Shown here piece by piece: positions 25,494 through 33,539 of a stretch of 33,539 bases of DNA. Both the position numbers and the translations under genes were made by a program. The stretch spans positions 1 through 33,539 of the forward strand of contig URQP01000010.1 in NCBI GenBank assembly GCA_900550025.1, given 5' to 3'. The stretch is from an uncultured Porphyromonadaceae bacterium (GTDB lineage Bacteria > Bacteroidota > Bacteroidia > Bacteroidales > Muribaculaceae). Under the pieces are notes generated by a model. That model had not been told where the DNA came from. It saw only the letters and a list, made by a program, of their open reading frames with translations, and did not search any database. The stretch's first letter is position 1. Every line of letters begins with the position of its first letter.

Positions 25494-28400
25494 ATGCGTA
25501 TGAAAAAATTACTCTCCATGCTGTTTATAGGTATTATTGCCTATAGTTCATCAGCAACAGTAAGTGTGCCGTACTACACTGTCGATTTTTCCGAGTCCGG
25601 GACAGGGACATTGGAAGAACTCGGATTTACCGTCTTAGATGCAAACAAAGACAAGACAAAATGGGAAAGACGGTCAAGTTCTATCACCTTCAGGACTCTC
25701 GACGGCGAATCATTGAAAGAACCGATTGTCTGCTATCCCGCACAAATAGAAAAGTCAAACATGGACGACTGGCTAATCACACCGTCCATTAAATTTGAAA
25801 CAGGAAAGACTTATAAGGCAACATTCCAAGTAGCCAAATATCTTTTCGCTGCACATCCTGACATATTTGAAATTAAAATGGGCAGCGACAAGACCGTGGC
25901 ATCCATGACAACTACACTTATAGAAAAAACGACCTTACCAGAAAAAGGAGGGAATACATTATGGACATATTCTGTAGAAATCGGCACTCCCAGCACAGGC
26001 GACTACTACATAGGAATACACGCTACAGGACAAAACATCGGCGCCTTAGGCTTAGCAAAACTGACAATCGAGCAAGGGGTGTCACTTGCCACTCCCGTAG
26101 CTGTCACCGACCTTAAAGTGACACCCGATCCAAGCGGGGCGAAATCAGCCAACATCGAATTCACAACCCCATCGAAAGCGAAGAACGGGTCAGACCTCAC
26201 AGCATTAACTAAAGTAGAAATCCTACGCGACCAAAATGTTGTACACACAATAGAGGCTCCTGCTGTCAATTCAAAGCAACAATGGACAGACAACAATATC
26301 GCCGTAAATGGTGAATACAGCTATTCCGTAATTGCATACTCGGAAGGAGGTCAAGGCGACATATCAGAACCGGTCACAGTCTTTGTCGGGGTAAATAAAC
26401 CTGCGCCAGCCCGCAATGTAGTAGCCGTGCATGACGGAGATTCCCGTTCTGCCCGCGTATCATGGGAAGCGCCGTCAACCGACAAAGACGGCAACAATAT
26501 CAATCCTGAGCTCATCTCTTACGACGTGGCGCGGTATGTGCTTTATGAAGAGAGCAGCACAAAAACTGTAATAGCCAAAAATCTGAAAGAATGCACCATA
26601 AGCGACCGCCTTCCTGAAGACGACCCGAACCAGCCCGCACCGTTGCAACAATTCTATGTATATGAAGTAACCGCAAAAACTTCCGAAGGAGCTGGCGAAG
26701 AAGCAACCGCAATGCAGATTCCTATGGGTCCGGCTTATAAAGTACCATACTCCGAATCGTTTGAAAACGGACATCCTTCAGGCTTGTTCAGCAGTTATCA
26801 GGAAAGCGAGGTCTCGGCATATTGGAGCCAGGCAAGGGACTATGACGATATAGCAAGTGTGGACGGCGACTATGGGTTGGAATACCTGAATGGGCGACAA
26901 GGAGGCGCATCCAGCGCAATGCTTGGGCTTGTAGACCTCTCAGGTTACGAATCGCCTACACTAAGCTACTACACATGGAACCAGACAGGTTGCGAGCCAG
27001 AAGACAACACAATGCAAGTAATCGTCACAGCTACAGACGGAACTACCAAAACCTTCGATGAATATATCCCAGCTAATGGATGGGAAAAGAAAATAATTCT
27101 GTTAGACGAATTCAAAGACAAAACCATATTTGTCAGACTGCTTGGACGGAAAAATAACAACGTAACCGCTATTTTGCTTGACAACATTTCCTTCTCCAAC
27201 ATTTTCCCATACGATTTAAAACTCACCGAAATAAGCGTACCGGCATCCGCCAGAACCGATCAAGAATTTGAGTTGACTGCAAAAATTGTCAATTTCGGTA
27301 TTGAGACAATCCCGGCATTTACGGTAAAACTCCTCAGAGACGGACAAGAAATAGACGAGGCAACTTACGAGAATCTTGCTGCCGGTGTTTACCAAGATGT
27401 GGTTTTCAAAGAGACGCTAAACATAACATCTCCTTCAGAAGTAGAATACACCTTTGTAATTGATTACGAAGCCGACCAAGATCCAGATAATAATTCCGGA
27501 ACAGCCAAAGTGGCAGTCGTGAAACCGTCTTATCCAACCGTTTCCGATCTTACCGGAACATTCAATGACGGAACAGTGACACTTACTTGGGGAGAACCCG
27601 ACACTTCCAAAGCGCAGCCATATCCATTTACCGAGACATTCGATGAATACGATTCATGGACCAACAGCAATGTCGGCGAATGGATTTTTGCAGACCTTGA
27701 CAAAGCCCAAATAGCAGGATTCCAAGGAATCACAATGCCCGGAATAGACAACTATTCTCAACAATCATGGTGGGTTTTCGACAACTCTTACGAAGGATTT
27801 GACAATGGGTCGTTCTCCACTCTTTCCGGACATAAATTCCTCGCTTCAATGATTTCCGGTGTAAAAGGCGAAGGCAGAACCGTACAAAACGACGACTGGG
27901 CAATCTCTCCTGAACTATTCGGCGGCGCACAAACCATCGAAGTAAATGCAAGAAGCTACGATGCCATCGACCTTGAGTCATTCGAAGTGCTCTATTCTGA
28001 AGGTTCTACTTCAACCGATGATTTCAAATCGTTGAAAGTGTTCAATGAAGTGCCTAATCAATGGACATCTTATCAAATAGAATTGCCGGACGGAGCCGGA
28101 CGGTTTGCAATCCGCAACATCTCGAACGGAAAATTGATGCTAATGATAGACAATGTAACGTTTATTCCAAAAGGGGATGCGGCATCATTCTCCATCAACG
28201 GATACAACATATACCGGGATGGCGAAAAGATTAATGATGCGCCGATAGAAGAAAACACTTTTGCAGACTCAGATGCAGGCAACGGCAACCATGACTATAC
28301 AGTAACCGTATTGTATTCTGTAGGCGAATCCATGTTCTCGAATGTGTTCAATCCTTCAGTCAGCGGAATAGACATTACTGAATATGCCAATACTGCAGTC

Positions 28401-28571
28401 TACGGCGGAAATGGTTTTATTTCCATCACAAATCCATCCAACCAACCGGCAACTATCATGTCGATAGACGGACGTATCATAACAGTTTCATCCGAGCCTA
28501 TCATACCGGTCTCTTGTGGAATATATATTGTGAAAATCGGCACTGAAGTTCACAAAGTCTATGTTAAATAG
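25494..28571 (+). CDS. Secreted multidomain adhesin-like protein (choice-of-anchor J, FN3, T9SS-like tail)
   Basis: The 1025-residue product is probably exported. The signal peptide is MKKLLSMLFIGIIAYSSSA if the second ATG at 25500 is used; both starts are plausible. Residues about 25-195 form a jelly-roll domain (DDWLITPSIKFETGKTYK). FN3-like units follow at about 200-300 and 305-415. A choice-of-anchor J domain is at about 415-575 (LLDNISFSNI). A CARDB-like unit is at about 578-690. A cleaved-adhesin domain with the classic NDDWAISPELF and LMIDNVTF ends is at about 700-890. The last 60 residues (ATIMSIDGRIITVSSE...CGIYIVKIGTEVHKVYVK) are a T9SS-like tail. No enzymatic motif was seen. It is the second gene of the M6 protease operon, so it may be a processing substrate or surface partner of the protease; that is inferred. 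Confidence 0.85.
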   Translation: MRMKKLLSMLFIGIIAYSSSATVSVPYYTVDFSESGTGTLEELGFTVLDANKDKTKWERRSSSITFRTLDGESLKEPIVCYPAQIEKSNMDDWLITPSIKFETGKTYKATFQVAKYLFAAHPDIFEIKMGSDKTVASMTTTLIEKTTLPEKGGNTLWTYSVEIGTPSTGDYYIGIHATGQNIGALGLAKLTIEQGVSLATPVAVTDLKVTPDPSGAKSANIEFTTPSKAKNGSDLTALTKVEILRDQNVVHTIEAPAVNSKQQWTDNNIAVNGEYSYSVIAYSEGGQGDISEPVTVFVGVNKPAPARNVVAVHDGDSRSARVSWEAPSTDKDGNNINPELISYDVARYVLYEESSTKTVIAKNLKECTISDRLPEDDPNQPAPLQQFYVYEVTAKTSEGAGEEATAMQIPMGPAYKVPYSESFENGHPSGLFSSYQESEVSAYWSQARDYDDIASVDGDYGLEYLNGRQGGASSAMLGLVDLSGYESPTLSYYTWNQTGCEPEDNTMQVIVTATDGTTKTFDEYIPANGWEKKIILLDEFKDKTIFVRLLGRKNNNVTAILLDNISFSNIFPYDLKLTEISVPASARTDQEFELTAKIVNFGIETIPAFTVKLLRDGQEIDEATYENLAAGVYQDVVFKETLNITSPSEVEYTFVIDYEADQDPDNNSGTAKVAVVKPSYPTVSDLTGTFNDGTVTLTWGEPDTSKAQPYPFTETFDEYDSWTNSNVGEWIFADLDKAQIAGFQGITMPGIDNYSQQSWWVFDNSYEGFDNGSFSTLSGHKFLASMISGVKGEGRTVQNDDWAISPELFGGAQTIEVNARSYDAIDLESFEVLYSEGSTSTDDFKSLKVFNEVPNQWTSYQIELPDGAGRFAIRNISNGKLMLMIDNVTFIPKGDAASFSINGYNIYRDGEKINDAPIEENTFADSDAGNGNHDYTVTVLYSVGESMFSNVFNPSVSGIDITEYANTAVYGGNGFISITNPSNQPATIMSIDGRIITVSSEPIIPVSCGIYIVKIGTEVHKVYVK

Positions 28572-28613
28572 CGGCTTAAACTATTTAAACTTATAGGACA
28601 CAAACTGCAATTA

Positions 28614-28671
28614 TTAAATAGCGTGAGCCCGCAATAAGGTAAAAACTTATTTGCGGGCTCATGCCATTTAA
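28614..28671. terminator. Long hairpin between convergent operons
   Basis: A stem of about 24 pairs (28614-28638 with 28646-28671) contains one mismatch, one wobble and one bulge, and carries a 7-nt GTAAAAA loop. It sits between the convergent genes ending at 28571 and 28710. A strong T-tract is missing on either side, but size and position favour a shared terminator. Confidence 0.65.
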
Positions 28672-28709
28672 CGAATGCCATAATAAAGCACTTAATCCAC
28701 TTGAATCAG

Positions 28710-29600
28710 CTAACTGTTGTAGCGGGCGAGCGACTTGCGGAGGGTGTCGACCACGGCAGCCTTAAGCTCAGGAGGGGAAAGCACCATCACGCGGTCGCCG
28801 AACGAAAGAATCTCCTGAATCAGGTCGTATGTGACATGCAGCTTGTAATGGAATAACGAATAGCCGTCGCACACCTGTTCTTCCTGCGAATGATGAAGGG
28901 GCAACGCACGCAAATACTTCGCCTGCTCGCTGTCGGCCCAAAGCGTGACGCGCTTCACGCTGCCTTCCGACGACATTATCCCGAACAAATCCTTGAAAAA
29001 GCCCGAAACAGTCACGTCAGGCATGTCAAAACTGTCGTCGGTTATTCTCACCTCATTGAAACGGTCGAGCGAATAAGTCTTTACGCGCCGCTCTTTTGTG
29101 TTATACCCTATCAGATACCACCGCTGACGGAATATACGCAAAAAATAAGGTTCGAGAACGATGCCTTTTGTCGTCGTTGTACGGTAGAAAGGGGTATAAG
29201 AAAATTCTATTCTCCGGGAATTGCGCATCGCCTCGATTACCGACGGCAAAAAGTCCTTAGCAGAAGGCACTTCCTCAAGCATAATCCTGTCGGCAAGAGC
29301 CGAAGCGTCGGAAAGCATGCCGCTTATCGACATGGAATTGATGAGCCAGCTGCTCAGCCCGCCCTGCTCCTGACCGCCGGATATATAATACTCATAGGTC
29401 GACGAGTCGTAGCCTACGGTTATGCCGAACAATTCTTCAATAGCCTGACGATAGTTGTAGAAAGTACGGCGCGCCAAAGGCTGCCCGCCTGAAAGCGGAC
29501 AGCCTTTCCACAACCTGTCGAGTTCGCCACGCGAGATTCTTCCATAACGCTGGATGGTCTCAAGCACCCAGATATATTTCTCAAGAAGCCCCCGTGCCAT
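28710..29600 (-). CDS. WYL-domain transcriptional regulator
   Basis: This 296-residue protein is a predicted cytoplasmic DNA-binding regulator that senses a ligand through its WYL domain. The N-terminal region (about 5-75) is a winged helix-turn-helix (YIWVLETIQRYGRISRGELDRLW, then ARRTFYNYRQAIEELFGI). The WYL domain spans about 115-205, with the W161-Y162-L163 motif in FRQRWYLIGYNTKERRVKTYSLDRF, followed by a WCX-like C-terminal part. It is the last gene of the namZ operon, beginning 8 bp after the symporter gene. It may therefore respond to a nucleotide or sugar-derived signal related to that pathway. WYL proteins also regulate defence loci, but no such genes are adjacent. Confidence 0.93.
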   Translation of the reverse strand: MARGLLEKYIWVLETIQRYGRISRGELDRLWKGCPLSGGQPLARRTFYNYRQAIEELFGITVGYDSSTYEYYISGGQEQGGLSSWLINSMSISGMLSDASALADRIMLEEVPSAKDFLPSVIEAMRNSRRIEFSYTPFYRTTTTKGIVLEPYFLRIFRQRWYLIGYNTKERRVKTYSLDRFNEVRITDDSFDMPDVTVSGFFKDLFGIMSSEGSVKRVTLWADSEQAKYLRALPLHHSQEEQVCDGYSLFHYKLHVTYDLIQEILSFGDRVMVLSPPELKAAVVDTLRKSLARYNS

Positions 29601-29608
29601 TCCTCATT

Positions 29609-31066
29609 CTATTTCTTTTTGATAAGCAGACAAAGCCCTGCCACCGTCACAAGCGCGTTGATGATGAGCAGCTCGAAACTAATCTGCCAGCCGCCGAACC
29701 ACGCCTCGCTGTTGGTCTGCAAGACATAGCATATTATCGGTGAAGCCACGCATACCACCGGCACCCAACGGTCGCGCACCGGCTTCTTCGTTGCAAGCCC
29801 GAACACGAACATACCGAGAATCGGTCCGTAAGTATATGCCGCAAGACTATACACGGCATTGATAGCACTGTCGTCGTTAAGCTCATAGAACACCACGATT
29901 ACAATCACCATCAGCAACGACATTATGATATGCACCAATTTGCGGGTAAGCGTCAAATCTTTCTCCCCCTGCTTCTCGTTGGCTTTAAGAATATCGACGG
30001 TGAACGAAGTGGTCAACGCCGTCAACGCGCTTCCGGCAGCCGAATAGGCCGCGGCGATAAGCCCGATGATGAAAATCACACCGATAAACACCGGGAATCC
30101 CTCGCTCCACGCGACATCGCCGAACAAAGCGTCGCCAACCACCTTACCGTCCTTCATCGGAAGATTGTCGCCGGCATACATATAAAGCAGCGTGCCAAGC
30201 ACGAGGAACAGCCCGATTACGAATATCTGGATGAACGAGCTTACAATCATGTTCTTCTGCGACTCGCGGAAATTCTTGCAGCTCAATGTGCGCTGCATCA
30301 AATCCTGATCAAGGCCGGTAGTGGCTATCACCATAAACACACCGGCGATGAACTGCTTCCAGAAATAATGCCCGTCGTTAGGGTCGTCGAAGAAGAAAAT
30401 CTTGCTCGTCGGATGGTCGGCCACAGCCGAAGGCAGTTCAAACAACCCGAGCCCCAAACTTTTCGCAATATAGACAATACAGCATACCACTGACAAAACA
30501 AGGCAGAAAGTCTTCAGCGAATCGGTCCAGATAAGCGACTTGACACCGCCTTGGAACGAATACAGCCAAATCAGAGCGACTGTAAGTATCACATTGAGAG
30601 TGAACGGCATGTTAAGCGGTTCGAACACCAAAGTCTGCAGCACCACGCAAACCACAAAGAAACGCACCGACGCGCCAAGCATCTTCGACACGAAGAAGAA
30701 CCATGCGCCCGTGCGGTAGGACGACAATCCGAAACGGTTCTCAAGATAACCGTAGATACTCATCAGGTTCATCTTGTAGAACATCGGGATAAGCACCAAA
30801 GCGACGATTACCGAACCCACGAAGAAGCCCAGCACCATCTGCATATATGAATATCCACCGGCAAGCACGGCACCCGGCACGGAAATGAACGTCACACCCG
30901 ATATGCTCGCCCCTATCATCGCCACGGCAACCATATACCACGGCGACTTGCGGTTGCCGGTAAAGAACCCGGCATTGTCGGTCTTACGCCCTGTTATCCA
31001 CGATATAATGAACAGCAGGACAAAATAGAATGCAATTGTAGCTAATACAATCCAAGCAGTACTCAT
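29609..31066 (-). CDS. Sodium:solute symporter (SSS family)
   Basis: This is a 485-residue inner membrane transporter of the SSS/SLC5 family, driving solute uptake with the sodium gradient. It has roughly 12-13 hydrophobic segments. The opening TGRKTDNAGFFTGNRKSPWYMVAVAMIGASISGVTFISVPG is a family hallmark. IWTDSLKTFCLVLSVV and AAAYSAAGSALTALTTSF correspond to the sodium- and substrate-site helices. It lies between namZ (14 bp upstream) and the WYL regulator (8 bp downstream). Substrate cannot be read from sequence. The context suggests N-acetylmuramic acid or another amino sugar released from peptidoglycan. Confidence 0.92.
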   Translation of the reverse strand: MSTAWIVLATIAFYFVLLFIISWITGRKTDNAGFFTGNRKSPWYMVAVAMIGASISGVTFISVPGAVLAGGYSYMQMVLGFFVGSVIVALVLIPMFYKMNLMSIYGYLENRFGLSSYRTGAWFFFVSKMLGASVRFFVVCVVLQTLVFEPLNMPFTLNVILTVALIWLYSFQGGVKSLIWTDSLKTFCLVLSVVCCIVYIAKSLGLGLFELPSAVADHPTSKIFFFDDPNDGHYFWKQFIAGVFMVIATTGLDQDLMQRTLSCKNFRESQKNMIVSSFIQIFVIGLFLVLGTLLYMYAGDNLPMKDGKVVGDALFGDVAWSEGFPVFIGVIFIIGLIAAAYSAAGSALTALTTSFTVDILKANEKQGEKDLTLTRKLVHIIMSLLMVIVIVVFYELNDDSAINAVYSLAAYTYGPILGMFVFGLATKKPVRDRWVPVVCVASPIICYVLQTNSEAWFGGWQISFELLIINALVTVAGLCLLIKKK

Positions 31067-31080
31067 ATTTCAGAATTTAA

Positions 31081-32244
31081 TTATTCGGCATAAAGCAAAT
31101 AAGGCTTGCGCTGCTTCTTGAACTTCTCCACATCGCCTTTCCACGTGGCTTTTATCTCGTCAGCGCTCTTTCCTTCTTCTATCATCTTGCGTATCTCGCC
31201 ATTACCGATAAGCTTCTCAAAGAACGAAGTGAAGAACTTATCGCCAATACCGAGATTATTGTAAGCGTCTATAACATATTCAAGATTGATGCCACGCGCA
31301 ATTATTTCCTCGTCAGGAATGCCCGTAAGGTCAACCCCATGGCAAAGCTTGTCGAGTTGCGGAGGATTCTTAGCACCGTCGATGCTGCGCGGAGTGAACG
31401 AGAAGCTGTAACCCTTCATGTCAGGATGTCCGTACACTTGGAACGGCTTGTCAGTGCCTCGGCCAAGACTCACCGGAGTGGCTTCAAAATAGCAAGTCGA
31501 CGGATAGAGGTAAATGGAGTGCATATTAGGAAGATTCGGCGACGGAGCAACCGGGAGCTCGTAACGCGTCTGATGGGTGTAATTCTTGCACTTTATCACC
31601 GTCAACGGCACTTTCTTGCCGTCTTTCAGCCAGCCCTCGCCGTTAGCCATATTGGCAATCTCGCCCAATGTCATACCGTGCACTACCGTGATAGGCAAAC
31701 GTCCTACACCCGATTCGTATTTCATATCAAGTATCGGGCCATCTACATACATGCCGTTAGGGTTCGGACGGTCGAGCACCATGAATTCCTTACCGTAGGT
31801 TATCGCGGCGTTCATCAAATCGACCATAGTACAATAATAGGTATAATAACGCAAACCCACGTCTTGGATATCGGTAACTATTATATCTATATTATCCATC
31901 ACTTCTTTTTTCGGGGTACGGCTTTTTCCATCGTAAAGCGAAGCGATAGGTATGCCTGTCTTCTCGTCAACGCCGCTCGAGACATGCTCGCCGGCATCGG
32001 CTGTCCCGCGGAATCCGTGTTCCGGAGAGAAAATCGTAGTGACATTCACGCCTTTGTCAAGCATAATGTCGAGCACATGCTCGTTGCCTACCATTCCGGT
32101 ATGGTTGCTAAGCAATGCCACTTTTTTCCCTTTAAGCAAAGGAATATACTCGTCGGTCGATGCCGCACCGACCACCACAGCGGCTGAAGCCGCCGTCGAC
32201 AAAGCGGCAAATGCCGCCACAATCCAAAATCTGATTTTATTCAT
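31081..32244 (-). CDS. namZ: Exo-beta-N-acetylmuramidase NamZ (DUF1343, GH171)
   Basis: Proteins of the former DUF1343 family are exo-acting beta-N-acetylmuramidases (glycoside hydrolase family 171) that release MurNAc from the non-reducing ends of peptidoglycan fragments. The 387-residue product has a signal peptide (MNKIRFWIVAAFAALSTAASA), so it acts in the periplasm or outside. Conserved motifs are LLSNHTGMVG (44-53), FSPEHGFRGTADAGEHV (72-88, with E75 as a likely catalytic acid), VTDIQDVGLRYYTYYCTM and LDRPNPNG. It is the first gene of a three-gene operon with a symporter and a WYL regulator, and has an excellent promoter at 32273. Confidence 0.93.
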   Translation of the reverse strand: MNKIRFWIVAAFAALSTAASAAVVVGAASTDEYIPLLKGKKVALLSNHTGMVGNEHVLDIMLDKGVNVTTIFSPEHGFRGTADAGEHVSSGVDEKTGIPIASLYDGKSRTPKKEVMDNIDIIVTDIQDVGLRYYTYYCTMVDLMNAAITYGKEFMVLDRPNPNGMYVDGPILDMKYESGVGRLPITVVHGMTLGEIANMANGEGWLKDGKKVPLTVIKCKNYTHQTRYELPVAPSPNLPNMHSIYLYPSTCYFEATPVSLGRGTDKPFQVYGHPDMKGYSFSFTPRSIDGAKNPPQLDKLCHGVDLTGIPDEEIIARGINLEYVIDAYNNLGIGDKFFTSFFEKLIGNGEIRKMIEEGKSADEIKATWKGDVEKFKKQRKPYLLYAE

Positions 32245-32272
32245 TGTCCATTAAGTATGTTAGGTTTCCGTG

Positions 32273-32304
32273 CAAAGATAATGCAAATCGAGTGCAGAGA
32301 CAAA
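32273..32304 (-). promoter_or_regulatory. Promoter of the namZ operon
   Basis: On the minus strand TTTG (32304-32301) is followed after exactly 20 nt by TATCTTTG (32280-32273), a full match to the Bacteroidota consensus. The leader before the namZ ATG is about 25 nt. Confidence 0.8.
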
Positions 32305-32370
32305 CGAAAACGGAGTTTTCAGGTCTGGTTATGCCGAAACGCAGCTCATCTTATGAACAGATAATGCATG

Positions 32371-32399
32371 AAAAAGGGATATGCAAATCCGCATATTCC
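32371..32399 (-). terminator. Intrinsic terminator of the SusE/F-like gene
   Basis: A 9-bp stem (32376-32384 with 32391-32399, offset by a G-T wobble) encloses a 6-nt loop and is followed on the minus strand by five T at 32375-32371. It lies 24 bp downstream of the gene ending at 32423. Confidence 0.75.
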
Positions 32400-32422
32400 T
32401 TACAATCCGTCAACGCAACACC

Positions 32423-33346
32423 TTATTTCACGGCAACTTTCGCCACTTTTCCACCGGCTTTAACTATGTAGAATCCGGCAGGGACATTCACATTGACCTG
32501 TCCGTCGCTGACCAACGAGCCGCCCAAAGTATAGACAGTTACATCGTCGCAACCATTGACAATTATCTCGCCATCACCGCCTGCTATGCTCACATTATCA
32601 TCTGCAACCGATTGCACAGAACCGTTTTCTTCAAGAGAGAAATTACCTGTATTGATATCGAATGTCACCACATAGGTGCCCGGTGCCGTAGTCACACAAC
32701 CGCTTAAATCTTTTTGAAGCGTCCCTTCTCTTGTGTCTTCAGTCAGATTTGCAGGAGTACCCCAAGACCCTACCATTCCGAGTCCTTCGAATATGCGCCA
32801 GAAACACAATTCACCATTTTCAGGGGCAACCATGGTAACTACGCCTTCAAACACGCCCGGAGTTTCGGTAAGTTCGAGTTTCCCGCTCTCGTCAGTGAAA
32901 TTCCAATTATTATTATTGCCCATCACATATACGCAAGTCAACTCTCCGGCAACCGCTTCCGTACCTTCAATCAAAAGTGTAGCACTTCCGTCGGCGGCAA
33001 TCGTAAGAGTGATAGTTTCACAATTGTAAGTGACATCGCCAAGATTAATGTTTCCGCCACCAATAGCCAGCGCATAGGCTTCGCCTAACTGCGGAGCGCT
33101 TCCATTAGAGCCATAATTATAAGTCGACCACGAAGCGTCGGCAATCTTGAATTCACCGAACAATGTTTTATCGGCAAGAGTATATGTGCCGTCGCCGTTA
33201 TCCTCGAATTCCCATCCGTCAAGAGCGCCCTCTCCGAGTCCCCAACTGTTCACGCCCCCAAGGATGTAAATACCCGACGGCGCTGCATTCGCAACCATTG
33301 CGAATAACGTAAACAAACATACAAACAGAGTAGATTTTCTCATCAT
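32423..33346 (-). CDS. Small secreted SusE/SusF-like protein with T9SS-like tail
   Basis: This 307-residue exported protein starts MMRKSTLFVCLFTLFAMVANAAP (signal peptide; the second Met is equally possible as start). It contains two beta-sandwich repeats of the type seen in outer-membrane SusE/SusF starch-binding proteins. The first is GIYILGGVNSWG...GDGTYTLADKTLFGEFKIAD (about 25-115). The second is CVYVMGNNNNWNFTDESG...GVFEGVVTMVAPENGELCFWRI (about 137-235). The C-terminal 55 residues (VTVYTLGGSLVSDGQ...AGFYIVKAGGKVAKVAVK) form a T9SS-like tail instead of a lipoprotein anchor. Carbohydrate binding is inferred from fold resemblance only. It has its own terminator and probable promoter and is a single-gene unit. 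Confidence 0.8.
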   Translation of the reverse strand: MMRKSTLFVCLFTLFAMVANAAPSGIYILGGVNSWGLGEGALDGWEFEDNGDGTYTLADKTLFGEFKIADASWSTYNYGSNGSAPQLGEAYALAIGGGNINLGDVTYNCETITLTIAADGSATLLIEGTEAVAGELTCVYVMGNNNNWNFTDESGKLELTETPGVFEGVVTMVAPENGELCFWRIFEGLGMVGSWGTPANLTEDTREGTLQKDLSGCVTTAPGTYVVTFDINTGNFSLEENGSVQSVADDNVSIAGGDGEIIVNGCDDVTVYTLGGSLVSDGQVNVNVPAGFYIVKAGGKVAKVAVK

Positions 33347-33416
33347 AGTCTTTTAAATTTTAAAGTGAAACAATATTTATGATTAATAAGTGAAATCCAA
33401 CCTCAATTAATTTTCA

Positions 33417-33424
33417 CAAAGCTA
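33417..33424 (-). promoter_or_regulatory. -7 element for the SusE/F-like gene
   Basis: On the minus strand TAGCTTTG matches TAnnTTTG about 70 nt upstream of the start. The nearest upstream TTTG is only 13 nt away, so the -33 is not convincing. Confidence 0.45.
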
Positions 33425-33446
33425 TAAAAAATGAGCTCAAAAATTA

Positions 33447-33455
33447 CCCCCCCCC
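33447..33455. repeat. C9 homopolymer in a divergent intergenic region
   Basis: Nine consecutive C lie about 23 bp upstream of the minus-strand -7 element and about 48 bp upstream of a plus-strand -33 element, in otherwise AT-rich sequence. Confidence 0.9.
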
Positions 33456-33502
33456 GTTAAATTTATTTAAAGCACTCGTTTTGAAAAATAATCGGCAGTT
33501 TT

Positions 33503-33534
33503 TTTGATTATTGCCGTCAATGATGGTATCTTTG
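33503..33534 (+). promoter_or_regulatory. Promoter reading out of the right edge
   Basis: TTTG at 33503-33506 is followed after exactly 20 nt by TATCTTTG at 33527-33534, a full Bacteroidota match. The gene it serves begins beyond the window. Confidence 0.75.
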
Positions 33535-33539
33535 CAGCC

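Noticed and set aside
28710..29600. WYL regulator as a marker of a defence island
   Set aside because: Its neighbours are a symporter and NamZ in one operon, with no nuclease, methylase or toxin genes, so a metabolic role is more likely.
1..33539. CRISPR arrays, tRNA genes, insertion sequences or prophage attachment sites
   Set aside because: No regularly spaced repeats, cloverleaf sequences, transposase or integrase genes were recognised on reading through the intergenic regions.

Overview
The window reads as a chromosomal segment of a Bacteroidota bacterium, most likely order Bacteroidales, possibly a Muribaculaceae-like gut species (the family is inference). The support is as follows. Several genes are preceded by the Bacteroidota promoter pattern TTG, 20 nt, TAnnTTTG. 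Starts lack strong Shine-Dalgarno sequences. Many secreted proteins end in type IX secretion (T9SS) sorting tails. The housekeeping proteins are also of Bacteroidetes type. No tRNA, rRNA, CRISPR array, transposase or prophage was recognised.

Layout. 1-788 is the 3' part of a 2-oxoacid:ferredoxin oxidoreductase beta subunit, which converges on gpmI (876-2387, minus) across a bidirectional terminator. 2618-7537 is a lone 1639-residue protein joining a DEDD exonuclease-like domain, a RecQ-type SF2 helicase and a UvrD-type SF1 helicase; it is the most unusual gene here. 7725-8340 is the rplU-rpmA ribosomal pair with its own promoter and terminator, followed by a multi-hairpin intergenic repeat element (8474-8660). 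8758-10567 (minus) is ssb, an NfeD-family gene and an SPFH/band-7 gene. 10711-12252 (minus) is bcp-recA. 12324-13430 is mrp. 13518-15700 (minus) holds trmB and a BspA-like LRR surface protein gene separated by 2 bp. 15750-16421 is an XRE/S24 LexA-like repressor with a probable autoregulatory operator.

The second half is mostly surface and secretion biology. 16546-19992 (minus) is a large T9SS cargo protein with a gingipain/hemagglutinin-type DUF2436 domain and a cleaved-adhesin domain. 20407-22503 is a TonB-receptor-like beta-barrel. 22734-28571 (plus) is a two-gene operon of an M6 metalloprotease and a multidomain adhesin-like protein; the protease gene carries an in-frame C9 homopolymer. 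28710-32244 (minus) is a three-gene operon of namZ (exo-muramidase, GH171/DUF1343), a sodium:solute symporter and a WYL regulator, plausibly for peptidoglycan amino-sugar salvage. 32423-33346 (minus) is a small SusE/F-like secreted protein. The window ends with a promoter firing out to the right and a second C9 tract lying between divergent promoter elements.

Five proteins (LRR, DUF2436, M6, its downstream partner and the SusE/F-like protein) share C-terminal T9SS-like tails, so much of the second half encodes exported surface material. The secretion machinery itself is outside the window.
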